From positions 116,022 through 180,021 of the forward strand of contig JTDE01000429.1 of assembly GCA_014338405.1 (NCBI GenBank): a DNA stretch of 64,000 bases. The letters are read 5' to 3'. The translations under genes were made by a program, and so were the position numbers. The notes below the pieces were generated by a model. It was not told where the DNA came from. It made no database searches and worked only from the letters and a program-made list of their open reading frames with translations. Positions 20,996-35,900 of the stretch are shown here, piece by piece. How positions within the stretch are numbered: position 1 is the first letter of the stretch; each line of letters begins with the position of its first letter. The DNA is from Paragonimus skrjabini miyazakii (taxonomy: Eukaryota > Platyhelminthes > Trematoda > Plagiorchiida > Troglotrematidae).

Positions 20996-23900
20996 GTGAG
21001 TTATACATCAACCTTCATGCACTGGTTCTGCCCATCCCCATTACAGTGTAACGGGGTACCTAGAGCCTGCAGACTGAATGAACCTAACGGGATCGGTAGC
21101 CTTGGAAGTCCTGTGGAATCAACATGTATAAAATCTGTGAAAGACCAGCAAAATCAAGACTGTGTGAATCAAACAACGAATAACAAAGGCGCTTTATTGG
21201 GTGATGTTCAGCATTACTTGTACGAATGTTTGCGAATAGTACGTCATGTTTTTGTTTAGTTCATGACATTTTGACATAAAGGGCAGCTCTGTGGATAGAT
21301 ACAGCTTTCGTGAAAAAATCATTAAACGGGAATGTCGCATGTATTGTAATAGGTTGGATTTTGCAAGCTACGGTAAAAAAAATAATACGCATTTAGTTGC
21401 TGGTATTCACCTTAAACAACCTGTTTGATTTCGTCTAAAATCCATATCGAATTGGTTCACTTAACGAAGGTTTAAACCCGGTGATAATGAAAATCACGGT
21501 GTTCCCTTGCTCTATTTGATTAAGTCACCAAGAGAATGCGCATTGCTTAGGGATAGCATGTTGTTAACACCTGTTTAAAAGTTAGACTAAGGCTGACGCC
21601 AAAATCATAGTGCTCCGATTTTGCGTACCGTATCCGAAAGGATGAAGTAACGGGATGGACCTAGAGAATAATAGAGCTGCGAGTACGACCATACAAATTC
21701 TTTCTTTTCAATTTGACTGAGTAAGTTAGGCTGAGTGACGTTCACAGATGGCTACGAAAAACTTTTACGAGTAAAAACATGTAAGTTTTTAATAATTGCT
21801 AGGAGTAACTGCAAGATGAATCGGGTTAACGGAGCTTATTTGGAATGATACTGACAAAGTTATCCCCGAAGGTACCTGTTAAGCAGGCCAGCGGTTCAGT
21901 CTTGTTAACATCACTGATGGTGAAGATGTCGGACATTACAGTATATGCTGGTCTACCAAAAACAACTGCAGAGTTGTTAGTTTCTAACAATTCCAGGATG
22001 AGACAGACACAATGGTTGCATATAACCGTGCAGAATGACAGATACGTTTCTTCCAAGATGAGGTCATTGTAATATGTGGTCAAATAAAGTTGTGTTAAGC
22101 TTGCTTCTTCATATCGGTTAGCGCATTAGTAAACATCCCCTTGGGAAAAAAGTATTTGGCTAAATGCAAGTGAATGATTGACAAGTTTTAAGCATATGAG
22201 GATGAATGTTCACCTGACTTGATAACTAACTAGTTAGCTAGTTAAATAACAGATCTTCCATTCTGGTCATTGTTAGCATAAGCGTGTGACGTATCCATCG
22301 GTTACACCAGTACTCGTTAGTCGGATGACTGTTGCCCAGACTGTTGATAAAGAACGGTACTTATAGTAGGTAACATCAAGCAGCATACTGTAACGTTTTA
22401 ATAAAGTCAAGCAACAATTATTAAAAGAGGACGAGAGTGACACATTTATTTTCAAGGCGTGAGTAACATGGTACCTCTAAAATTCAACCTATATTTACGA
22501 AACTTCAAACATTTTGCATTCAACATTGCCATATCTAAGGACGCACACAAGGGGGGTGTATCTTCTGGACAGACGAGGCTAGCTCTCGAGGCAATACAAA
22601 GCTGTTCACGTTAAATGATCGCCATGTTGGCCTATAATTTCACGGTGTAAATTTGTGATATATAAGCAGATTATGCGGTTTGTAGCACCATTTTTAAACT
22701 CCTCTTGTATTCGGAAAATGACGAAAGTGGAAATTGTAATGTATGATGAATGTTTGTTAAAAGTCAGTAAACGATCGAGATTTGACGGAATTTTCGATAG
22801 TGAATGAAATCTATACGTAAACGACATTATTTTTCACTACTACTTGCGATTCTTATGGTTGTAACGGACGACATACTGAGTGTTATCCTGATCGTCTGTA
22901 TCGACACCGTTTGGAAGTCGACTTCCTCAAGCCGGTTTTTGTAAGACTTTTTACAAATGGCGAAAAATTCAGAATGTTTTATTTGTTATAATATTTGTAA
23001 TCAGCGGATGTGCAAAGTGGTCTTACGATACATTGAAAACAAATGATAGGTGCTTCTAACTTTAAACGACATAGGGTGAAACTTATTTTTTAAGTAAACA
23101 GGTAACGTTTTATAGAGTGACAAAAGTAATCTTCAATGTAAGCAGCTAGACAAAACACACGAAATTAATCTGCAGCTCAATACTAGAAATCTGTGAAAAG
23201 CACGCTGATTACCACTGGGTTGAGGAAATTGGAAAACGGTACGTTATAAGAAGACTTGTAACAAAATGCTATTCACCGTAAAACCATATTCAAGAAGGCG
23301 GTTATAGAAATATGTCGTCATTTATGTGAATACGGATGAGACAAGTGTGATTATTTTGAAAGTGTTTCAAACTTAAACAATTAAAGATTTTCAGTCCTTA
23401 GCCACGTAAGAATGGTCACAACCGTGAAAAGAATTCAAAGTTGAGGTCAACGCAAGTTACGCAAAATCAATTCGGATTTCATGTTTGGGTCAGTTTTGAG
23501 GCAAATGTAAAGCACAGAATTAACTAACTTCATGAACTACGCTGAATTAATCCCACAGGAAAAGTGACAAAATCGAATCATGTAAATCGCATAATGAATG
23601 CCTAAGGAGCTAGGAGATTTATCGGGTGGTAACCTATTTATAAGACTGTGGGTTTCATGTTACATTTTAAGTTTCTCTTAAGATAGTTTCACAAATCTGC
23701 CTAAATTTTAAAAGAGAAATGACTGTAATTTACAGATGATTGATATTACATCCAAGGGGATAAACAATCACTTTTATTGCATCAAATGGGCAATTTTATT
23801 GAGAATGCTTGCGAAAGTTGTCGAAATTTTCTTCACCTATGAGATCGAAATGTACGCTTTTCTGAAATAAACACTTTTGTGAGTAAGTTTGCAGTAGCTG

Positions 23901-26900
23901 TCACGTGTACGTCCGTTTCAATTTTTTCGGGTTGTATGCTAAACAAATATTATAACGTTGTGTAAACTAAGACAGTGTTGCTTAATGGAATCTGCTCTTT
24001 TGATTCGAGTCAGAATTCTGCTGTTGGACTTACCATACACTCGGTTAACAACCCATGTTATAAAAAGTGCTACTATCTGCCCCAGGGCTAGTTTCAAAGC
24101 AATAGTAATAAGATTCGAACTGAACAAATCAGATATTTATCTCTTGAGCGCAGTTGTACAGCTTATTGTCAACAATGTAATATAACAACAATTTAGAGAA
24201 ATACGTTTAGTGACTATCACCACATCCGCAACAGTTTAAATGAGGGTCCAGGTCGCTATAGTTTCAGCGTTATTTATTTCTGACAATCACCACAGATGTC
24301 ACCAAATTCTTCAGCAAATTACGCCTTTCCACACACGGACTCAACCTGGTGTTATATGAGATTGGACTGCTGCACACTGTTAGCCCATCTTTGCTTATCC
24401 ACAATCAGCAGTGGGACATCAGTACCTTCATAACCCTTTCAGGTCATAAACATGAAACTTTAGATTATGTATAATATTCATGCACCAAAAATGATAGAAG
24501 TGTTTAACAACGAGTTGTAAACGGGGGAGCGAATGTTACCGCCTCAGATCAGTCAAGTTAACATAGTCAAATGTTCACAAGTAGAGAGGAACGATGATTA
24601 ATGACTAACAGAGCCTCCAGAATCGCCAGCAACCTTAGACTTGTAAGTAGTCAGTGCGCAAGTTACGGTCGCCTTTAAAATCTCAGCGCAAGATGAAAAT
24701 GGATGATGTTTGATTTGCTTTCAGCTATCAACATGGGTGTCATGAATTCATCTACAATTACCAGTCATTGTTTTTTTAACACAACTCTCTTATCAGTTTT
24801 CGACATTTAAATCGGGGTAACAAAGTGAGGACAGTTCGCCTTTCAAACATTTGCAGCAAAGTTCTTAAGTGTGTGTATGTTTAACTGTGTGCTTGAATAT
24901 TTTAACTTGCTTTGACGAGTTTATTTGATGCTATAAAATTTCGGATCAATTATAACAGTACAAACGACGGATGTTCTTTGCCGTTCTAGGCTGCCGAGCA
25001 GGCCAATCCGCAGAACACCGGTTATGGATCCCAAAACAACGTGGGTGCCTGGAGCGCAGTTTTAGTGAACAAACCGGATGGTAGCAGTCAAAATCCACAC
25101 TTAAAAATTACTGTGGAAATACCACTGTTGGATCTACTGTCATCGGTACCGACAGAAAGAGTGGCTTACCCTAATGGGGTAAATGAAAACACTGGTCACA
25201 CTGGGTTATTACATAAACAGTCACTCTATGAAATGGACCGAGTGGTGTCTGATTATCGAAGTCTGGAACCGACCTATGTGCGCCGAAATATAAAGCACAA
25301 CACTTTACCACATCAATATCGGAGCACAATTTTCAAGGCTGTGGGTCAAGCTGCAAGCGAACCCGAGCGTGCACAGACAATGTCGTTGGACAGTTCAACT
25401 TCGAAAAGCTACTTGGTGAGTTTGTTGCAGTTAGGTCGTCAGAGTTATGAGAGTTTGAGGGCTTGTTATATTCACACTGTCAGACACGCCTGAAACTGAT
25501 CAGGGCAGTTCTTTTTTAATTTATTGAAGTTACGCATTTTTAGTACATCCCATGATAATACTGTAAGGTCACCTAAAACTTGACGGATGTGTGTTGTATT
25601 ATTTCATGGATTACGCATTTTCTCTGCATAGGCTACCGCAGCCGTCACAGCTCATGTCTCTGAAAATTCATAAAGTACACATTTGTACATTATGCAATAA
25701 AAGGAAAATTCACAAAAAGTAACGTGATGAACTCACAGGACCACCCTATACATGTAATGTCAACAACATTGTGAGTAGTTGTTTGCGGGAAACAAACATT
25801 TGCAGAATAAGTCGACGACTAAGGTTTTTATGAATGTAAGATGTTTTTTAAAAACTAACGTTTTCTTTGGGTTTTCATCATTTTGGATTGAGCAGCTCAT
25901 CCATTTTTTATTTGAATTCCACTTTTAACAACTTCACGGTAATTAAATGAAGTGTGTTAAGTGTACTGGTAATGTTCACTAACGTCTGAATTGAGAAGTC
26001 ACCTACATTTTTATTAGAGTGCCTGCACACCATGAACCAATTGGAGACCGACTGTGATAATTGAAAATGAAAAGAACCAGAACCACAATCGCGCTCTAAA
26101 ACTTATCTACAGTTTGTAGAGAATTAGCCAGAAAATTGTAAAAATGTTATTTCCTTCAGTATTGTTAGACCATTCGCTACTTATCATTTTAAATACTCAT
26201 TGATGGTCACTTATGACTCACTTATGCTCACCAGCCGAACGTTATTGTCGAAACTTTATGCCGGAACTAAATGTTTGTGTGAACTATGTCATGGTAACCG
26301 TAAAGACGTTTATACGGATTAGAGAAATGCCGTCTACGCTGGGACGGGTTGTCCAGACAACTATTTCAGCAAACTTGACAAGACGTTTGGTGTTTGACAT
26401 TTTGATAAGTTTTTAATAGCTCCTATGAACTTGCAAGAAGTATTAAGTGGTTTGGTGAACAGTTTGGTTATGGTGGCTCATCACGAGCCCAATCACAACC
26501 ACGGCTGTCAGGCCAATGAAATAAAACTCAGTTTGTCAAATAATTACTTCAAGTAATTTGGAATGCAAAAAACTGAACTGAACTCCTGGATTTGTTAGGT
26601 AAGTAAATTTGGCTACAGTACACGCAATGTCTTAACGTAAATTTCCAGATTATCCAATAGTAAATTGCTTGGCCGGATTTTATTCGTTTTGCGCTAACCA
26701 GCCTACGAACTTAGATGCCCCTGAATTGATGACCGGTCGAACGATAAATGTGCTAAAAATCCTGACTTGGTAAAGTTAAAAGCTGTGAATCAACGAACTG
26801 AATCGAAGTTAAACTTAAAATAAGGTTCTGTTCGTCCAGAGAAAGGTGCCTGATCGTCCAACCCGTCTGACGTGATCCACAACAGCACGTGATGTAGTAG

Positions 26901-29900
26901 TCAAAAAAGACGTTATATATTTAGGTATCATGTATTTAAGCTATATCTAAGCTACCAAGTAAGATCTGGTCATAATGGTAGTTGTACTTCACGGTTGGTC
27001 CTTTCAGTTTCCTTAATCAATGTTCTGCCTTTACAATCAAACGTCACATAAAATTACAACTCCGTTGATGTTAGTTTGAATTTTAGCGCTACCAGATTCA
27101 TACACTTACCGGCAAATCTGAAGGAGAGACGCCTCTAGCGAACGTCCGCTTTGGGACGTTCAGGTGCTCATATCTGTGTGCGTCCAAGTGCGAACGTGAA
27201 TTCCACACTGCCGGGGAGGGACGTAGATGAAAAGGCAGAATAATCGATACGACACGTCATTTCTGCCTAAAAGTTTGCTTAAAAGAGATGTCTCTACCGA
27301 GATGTATTATCACGACCGGGAAAGATATTCGTCGTCTGTTCTCGAATCCAAATATGAAGCTGATATTATGCTGTGGTGTGTTCGCCTCAACAAGCAGCTT
27401 ATTCAGACCCAGAGTGTTGTCACTTTCATAAGCAGCATAATTAACATTATCCTTGTGGAAAAGTTGGCTTAGCAGATAAATAGAGCGTAGATTTTTCTAA
27501 CACCGCAATGGAGATATATGCAATTGTTGGGTCTAACGTTGATTTCATAATAACGTTGACATCTGCCAGAAACTTTACATTCCCCGTACAACTTAATATA
27601 AGCTGAACGAAGACGCTTCAAGTAAACTAATGTCTCAAAACTACGAATGCAAAAATTCAAAAATTCTCTTCAGTGACATGCTTGTAAACAGACATTAAAC
27701 ACAGGGCTAATGCGCTTTCTTGTACTGCATATTTAATGATCGAATGGAATTAGATATGGCTCTACTCCTGAAGGTCTTTTTCTAAATTTCGGAGCAGCCA
27801 TCCTTCACTGCGACAAGAATCCAGAATCATTTGAGGGTGTATTTTCTCACATTTTGTGCAAAGGAATGTTGCTAACGGAAGCTCCACTATATTGACGACT
27901 AAGAGTGAAACCAACCTAGAACCATCGATCATGAAGCTTACCTCAAATATGGCTCAACATGGACGTGGAAGGAAGTTACAGCCTTACATTAGACAGTAAA
28001 GTTGCTCACTGAAAGTGCTTGCAGCTGCCCAGAAGATTTGACTGAGCTACTTTTATGATGCCATAATGAATCAACCAAGCCCGGAAAACTCTCTTCAAGC
28101 AGGGGGCTCCTAAGTTGAAACGCGTATGTTGAAGGTCACTTGTCGTTCAGACAACATCTTCCACATCAATCATTCAATCGCCTTGCTCACAGGTCCATTT
28201 TATCGGCTGAACAGCGAGTATGAACAAGAAAATAGCAAGCAAAACATCTCATGAAGAGCATTCAGACAGACAGTTACAAATACCTGCAACGATTCCAGAC
28301 GACAATTACGGTTACATATGTTCAACAGTTTTCGAAGATTTCTCGGCTTTTATTCTTTAAAGTGATAAGGCGCCTAGGCAATGTTATACTTGAGGAGATT
28401 ATTCCCTAGCAAGTAGCGGACGTATCAAAATAACGGCGCGGTAAAATAATCATGTTCTGTTAAACGGGTTGGCAGATATCGCAGAAATGACAGTGCTGCT
28501 TCATTAATAATTAGTGATTTAAGCAACAGAATCCCCCACAATACTGGAAAACTATGTGCTCTTGCTAAAAGTCTGTTGCAGTACCCTGTTTATTCGAAGG
28601 TGGTTTAGCGTTTGCGCAGTGGTGATAATTTTGTGACCGCGCTAACTGGACACCACGTTCGAACGAAAGGGTAAGACAAACAGCTTTCAGTATGCATTTC
28701 AATTCAGGTTTTTTCTCCCTATTCAACACAAATCTTTAGAATAGAACAGTGTTTCTTAGAACGCAATAACAGAGGTTCAATAACAATCATCCGTTTTTCC
28801 CAAAATGTGGTGTGTTATACATTCAAGTTATATGTATTCATGGCTCTGTCGAAGGTTGCCGTTAATATATGGCGAGTGCTTGACAAACGTGTGACACACT
28901 CCCAAGAATAAGAAATGAACCACCTCTCCGTCAGTTGACTAACTCGACTATACACCAGGTATTACTTAGTTCGCTCCACTGAGTCTGATGTGTTACTTAC
29001 ACCAGTCTGTCATGTGCATTTTAGCGAATTGTGTAGATCCAAGTAGGCTTTCCTTTAAAACGAACCTATTCACAACGGCTTGTCAGTTTGATGCGTAAGG
29101 TCGGTGTGATGAGTATTACACACAAACATAAAGCTGTTTTGGTCTCAGGCCGAAACTAACAATCGAAATATACTGTTATATCACGTATCTTGCTAAGATT
29201 TAACCCCAGGCCAGTTGTGGTGAACGACTGAATTTCAAGCTCTTAAAACAATACACCCAAGCATTCGTGAGGTACCCAAACTAATTTGCACGTTAAAAAT
29301 CGCTGCAGATTACTTGTACCAAGAAATACCCTTACATGGAGGTTAGCTTCAGATTAACCGCAACAAATCTAGAATTCATTCTTGCGATTTACGATAAAAA
29401 GAGGCGCCTTTTTGATTTGAAGTAAATTGTTAAGTTGGACAACCATATAAAGAAACTTGCTTAACTCTGCTTGATTGCGTTATGTAAAAGTGACAAGATG
29501 AAATACCCTTATTTGTGAACGCTTCGAGCATGGTGAATTTAGGGCGGTGACTAGTCAGTTGAATAGTGTGATATTTACTGATGAAAATCCGTGCTGTTTT
29601 AATGGTAGTATTATAATCACGATTTAATTGATGAAGTTCATTTCCTCAAAAAGTGTATTGGTCAATTTAAGTTAGTTTTCAAACAATGATTAAGATGGGC
29701 CGAATAGTGAAGTGAAGCAGATTTTCACGTCTTGTTTTACCATCTTTCTCTTCAATGAACGGAGGGTATGACTGTCTTCTAGCACGTGTCCAGCGTCACT
29801 TGCGCGTGATGCGTTCACATATGAGCTCACACATTAAACTAATTTGCTTGTGGTCCTGATCGATTGACAGTCCTTTGGATATGTTAGCCCCACAAGTGGA

Positions 29901-32900
29901 CGAAAGTCCAAGAATCACAAGCTTCATGGTGAAGTTGAAAGAATCCTAAAATGAGAAGCATTTGATCAACCCCTGTTTGATTTGTTTCAATATAGTCGTT
30001 GACTTCAGCTTTGCAATGACTTGTGTCAGTAAGTTAAAAACTAGCAAATGTCTAAAGAGTTACTTAGCGCGTTACATGCTTAAACTATACCCGAATTGGT
30101 GACTGGATCACCTGGTCCGTAGAAATTTCGCAAACAAAAGTTCGTCAGTATACACGATCGCCGATTTTTAAAGATTTGTTCTGAAATCAAATGCGTTTGT
30201 TTTAAGATCACTTCACTTCCTGTTGCTATAGGTTTCATTGCTTACAATATATTGCCTACTTTATGTTTCAACACAGGCCGCAATGACGGACTTAGATCGC
30301 ATGTTGGAAGGCAACACGGATTGGAAAAAAGTGGAGGAGTTGGAACAAACAGTTTGGTTAGCGCAATCCGACCCTAACTGTCCGACTTTCATCCGTCAGG
30401 TAGGTGTTCTGTCATTCAGATTAAACGAATACAATTCACGATAGTTATGGGCCTTTTTGTACTGACTATCCGATTAACTCAACTAGTCTGTACCTGATAC
30501 GTCTGTGTTAGTCTTTACTTTCCCATACTCATTGGTGCAAAAAGAACGATCCTTATTCGTCTGATAACCATGTTGACTTTGTAATCCATACTGTTTATCC
30601 GTACCAAAAATATGGAAACTTTCTAAAATGCAAATAATTTAAACCTGACGAGCGTTTGAATAAGCGGATTCGACTGACCATTAACTTCAGTTATTCAAGC
30701 AGATCTGTATGGAGTTAGCACAAGGCTAATAATAGTAAACTATAGCACAAAAAGGGTGCAAAATTACTTACGTCAATTCAGGTGGATCAAAGTCTGACTG
30801 ACTCTGTTTTCCATCGTTTGTTGAGGGGACTAAAGTTCAATTCCGTTTCGACAAAACATCTAGTGCCAGTTGCATCCACGCGTACATGGCACATCAAATC
30901 AACACTCCCACATTTACCGTAGGAATAAAAATTTCATTTTAAGTTTTAATTGGCTGGGTGCATTCCAAATCTCGACAAAATTATCAAAGTGATCACAGTT
31001 CAGGAAAAGTATCGGTTTTTTCGGTTTCTGACAAAAGTAACTTGAAATATGCAATGTGATTGACTGATGACCATGGGGCTACACGGTTTTAGTTATGAAT
31101 CAGACATGATGAAGAAGGTCTAAAAGAGGCGTATTTTTAACGCAACCAGCTTAACTCAAAGATTAGTTAGTGGAAGATGTTTCGTCCTTTGAGTTTCGGT
31201 AGTTTTGGATACTGTAATCAAACTGACACATTTAAATAAGACTAACTAACAGCCTGTCATCGCCGTACTAAGTTAGCTATACGATAATTATCAATCTCTG
31301 GTATGTATGGACACGCTCGATGCTGAGATCACCCAGGATCACCTCCCTGTAGTGATCTTTATTTTCAGTGTTGATGGAATTCCTTTCACATCAAGATTTC
31401 AATCCGAATTTGTTTCTCTCGCGATGAATGCTTGTGAATATTTGTCATGATTCTTCCCAGTTCTCTTCCAAGTTCTCATTTTAGACCACACAAACCAAAA
31501 ACAGAATGTATGTGGTATGCAATCGCGTTTGGCTTTTAAACATGCGAGATTGTTGTTAGGTATTTTTGGAACGACAATACTAGGCACTAACGTATCCATA
31601 GCGCGAACTCCTTCAAAATTACCCGGGAAAAACGCAAAATCGTGAATGTGGGAACCGTGACTGAGCTGCTCAGAAAGTGAGGAGTTTAAATCCAAGTTTT
31701 CGGTTAATTTTTAACAGAAATGCTCATTTAGTTCACGACACGTAGACCGCGTCGTTAACACAGATGTGACCGTCTAAACCGACTTTCAGATCAAGAGCAC
31801 TCACTTTAGTGACCCTTTCAACAACTCTAAAGGATCCGAGTCGTTTTGCAAACCCATCTTTAGTGATAATCACCTAATTTAACGCACCTGGCACTAATCT
31901 CATTAAGAATCACTTCGCTTGCCTCTGACTGGTTGTCCAAGACTTGACTACTGTGCTAATAGGGGAGTGAAATCTTTTTGTTAATTAGGTTCAGCTTATC
32001 CTGACAATTACTTAATCGCACAGTACACTTTTTATGTCATATGTAGTGTGTATGTAACGCACATCCCAGTGTGTTATCTGAGAGACCTCTCAGCCTGGTC
32101 GACAGGCTGATTAGGATGTATTTTTGGGTAGCCAGAAAACAGAAGTTATCGTAAGCAAACCAATGTGTGTGGGTCAATACAAATGAACATGCTGGCTTAG
32201 TGGTGGTCACGGTTAACGGATTTGTGACATTGGGAGATGAACCGGTAGATTCACGTGAAACGTTATCAGTTGGGTCAGCTGGAAAGTGTGGCTTCAATGA
32301 GAACGGACTTTGGCTGCGTGTAATATATTCGAACATATTTTCTTCACTATGTGATCAGTGCGCTATTGTACACTATCAGTCAGCATCTTGATTGCTATCG
32401 AGTAGCGTATACGCCGGCAATTGTACAACTGCCATTGGAAGTGTATAGCCAGTATAATTTCGCGTTGTACTAGGTAAGATATCACCAAATCAATCATAGT
32501 GAATTTCACGGGCGCGTTCGTATCTAGTGTTTGGAACAAGATCCGGTGGCCACTGGCCAACATGTATCTGGCGATAGACGAAGCTAGAAGTTTACGTGAT
32601 CCCGACATGAAGGAAGTAGACTGCGTAGTCGCTTATTATCGTCAGATGTTCACCAAACTACTTACAACTTCAAAGTAGCACAAATTATGAATTTACTTTG
32701 ATAGATTATTCCAGTTTTTAGATGGTAGGATAATTAATTGAAAAATGGGTAACTAGTCAAGAGGCACTAAGCGCTATGTTCTCACTTGAAATTATGAACG
32801 CAGACCTACGTGAACAATGTTTAATTCATGTTGATATTTCTGTGCAGGGTTCGGTAAACAGCTACATGCGCATTCTGAAGAAGGCACTACAAAGTTGCAA

Positions 32901-35900
32901 GCAGAAGGTTGACGACTTGAGCAAAGCAGCAAACGAGTACTACTCCGAGAATCAGCTGACAATGAACAGCAAGCAAATGTAAGTTTTTCACCAAGTTTCC
33001 TGAACCCTTTTTGCTGAGATATGTGGCCGTGTTCTGCATACATCAAAACAATGATACATTTCACGCATTTAGATTATATGGAGCATATTGGTGAAATTTA
33101 TAGCATCGGGTTTTTAGTTCGTCGTATTTAATTCCCAGCGGAACATAGTAACAAAAAGATAAACATTGTATCAATCAACACAATACAGTCTCTGTAGACT
33201 AACCCAATCATTTTGTTGCCTGGTGGACCATACGCAGTTTAGAAGTTGTGGCCCTCTACTACTGAAATGGGATTTCTGTTGAATACGAGTTAACGAACAT
33301 TTTAGATATGAACCTGCTTAACCTAATTTTGGGATTAATTCTTTTTCACACTGAAAAACAGTTGATGATAACTATACTGTAATTTGGACTGGTGATTGGA
33401 TTAACTGTGTTGTGGTTTTCGAGAACAAATAATGACCAACTTTATGGAGGTCCCTGGTAACTAAGCTCCGTGGGTTTTGTAAAATATTTCGAGCCATATC
33501 TTCGTTTGCTTCTTGTTCAAGTCTTTATAAACTCAGACTGATGACAACTTGTCAGTATTACACAGAGCGGTCACTGACCTCAAGGGAACATGTGTAATCC
33601 ATCTTGTCAATGCCACTGACTAGTGCTGGTTTTTAAATTGCTTCGCAGTCATTGTATGTGACAAGCAGAAGTCAGAGTACTTATAACCAACTGCTGCAAA
33701 GCATAACCATCATCATTGCAACCATGAGCTTGATTGAAAGGTATTGTGGTTCAGGCCGCTGCTCACTTCAACACTGATATAGAATGTCTTACAGGAAAAT
33801 GTGACTAAGAAGGTTGAAAATTAATAAAAAACTAAGTGGAAGAGCTAGAAATGGTATGGATGCGAGTACGTCATTGACTGCGACACACAGCCCTCTCGGA
33901 TAGCCTTTCTAATCAGCGGTCTGAGTGGTCACGAGGACCCCATCCAGGTCGGCAAAACCTACCTAGTTTGTTCAGTGGAACAGCCACGAGCAGGTAGATA
34001 TGATTAAAGTTGTGCGTATGGTGGCAGATTGGATGAACAGCATCCAACGCACTATGTTCCTAAGCGTCTGTTTATTATGAGCAAACGTTTGGTTCGGTTG
34101 AGAATATATGCAGTTTTCCGAAGTGACGAAGTAACGTCGCGTTTGCTTTTGAAATATACTAAGTGAAATTCATATTTTAGCGAAAAAATCGACAAATATG
34201 GGTGGATTTCAACAAACAGGGACTCAAATACAAAAATACCCACGACGCGTTGCCGATACATATATAGATCGTGATTAAGTTAATCGTTTTGGCCATCAAC
34301 TAATGATACTACAGGTACGAAATAACAGGCCAACTCACAATATTAAGAACGATCTCAACTGCAATACAGTAGATCTAATAGACATAGTTCGTAGAAACAG
34401 GATGCTCAAAATAGTCTGAAATGAGGTGTCTGCGAAGAGTTCCCTAAACTGTCTAACCGTGACAACAAAAAAAGAAAATAATAAGAAAATTTATCTTTGA
34501 AAACTATCTATCTGTTTGTGTTGATTTCTACAACTTTCTTTCGTAGATTTTCCAGCTTGTATTGAGGTTCAGCGATGCAAGACGAAAAAATCGGATGCTT
34601 TTTAAGGCAAGCGTAGGACGTTGTTCTAGAGTTTGAACAGACATTATTGTTGACATGCAAGCACATTGATCTATAGCAAATAATTCTTCACAATTTTCAT
34701 TAACTTCTTCTGTGGTGACTTCTTTCTCATTTTCTTTTTTTGACTATTCTTTCTCACATAATAATACCCAGGCTAAAATGCAATTTATAATAGACAATGA
34801 ATGACAAACGAAGGGGGCATGAATCACTGGGTTCCCTTTAACAACTTCATCAATGCAGTAGGAAGACATATGTTGCGATATATTAACATTTCATTTATTC
34901 TCTTCAGTCGCAAAAGTAAAACATGCGAGTTATATATGACACATAAATAGAGATAGACAGGGTACGGACAGGCATACAGTCACACCACACATTATATCCT
35001 CACCACGACGGCAACCCTATGGGTTGTTTCAACCACTTTTGTGCACATTGAGCCGGCTGGTGAGTTTTAATCAACATGGCTTCGCTAAAGGCCAGTAGCT
35101 TCGGGTTCTTTTGATGTAACAATATTTTGAACGATCTAAGTTGGTCAATCTGGTGACCTGTTATCATGAGGTGTCTGGCTATCGATGATGCGGGTTTTGA
35201 CCAAACCCCGCTTGTATGCTACGGGAGCAAAGCTGGAGAACTGGAGATATTGTCCGCCCCATGTTATTTTGCGATGGACCGATCGCTGTAATGCTCCATC
35301 CCCACGCCTAGTGATGAGCACATCTAAGAATACTAAACTGCCGTTTGATTCCCTTTCGTGAGACAAGGATAGATTCGGATGAATAGAGTTAAGAAGATTG
35401 AAAAATAAATCAAAATGGGCATTGTCCACAAAAATCAAAATAACATCAACATACCGTTTGTACAATAAGGCTTTGACAATAGTATCTGAGACCTGCCGTT
35501 CAATCATTCCCAAGAAGATGTCGGCTAATGTTGTACCTAACGGACTACCCATAGCCACTCTGTCTACTTGTCTATAAGAAAGTCCTTCAAAACTGAACAC
35601 GACATTTTCTGTATACAGTAAAATGAGATCCTTAGGATACTCAAGTGGAATACCTATATGACTGTTTTGGCTGGAAATAAAATCACATAAAAACTCAACT
35701 GTCTCATGAAGCGGAACGTTCGTAAAAAAGGGATCAATGTCAATTGAATACATAACTTGCGAACTCACCGACACGCGTTCTAATGTTTCTGCTAATTCAA
35801 AGGAATCCTTTAGGCAATGGGGGGATAACAATTTACGAATGGGGTTCAAAATTTCAAACAGCCATCGAGAAACTTTATGATATGCTGAATTGTTCATACA

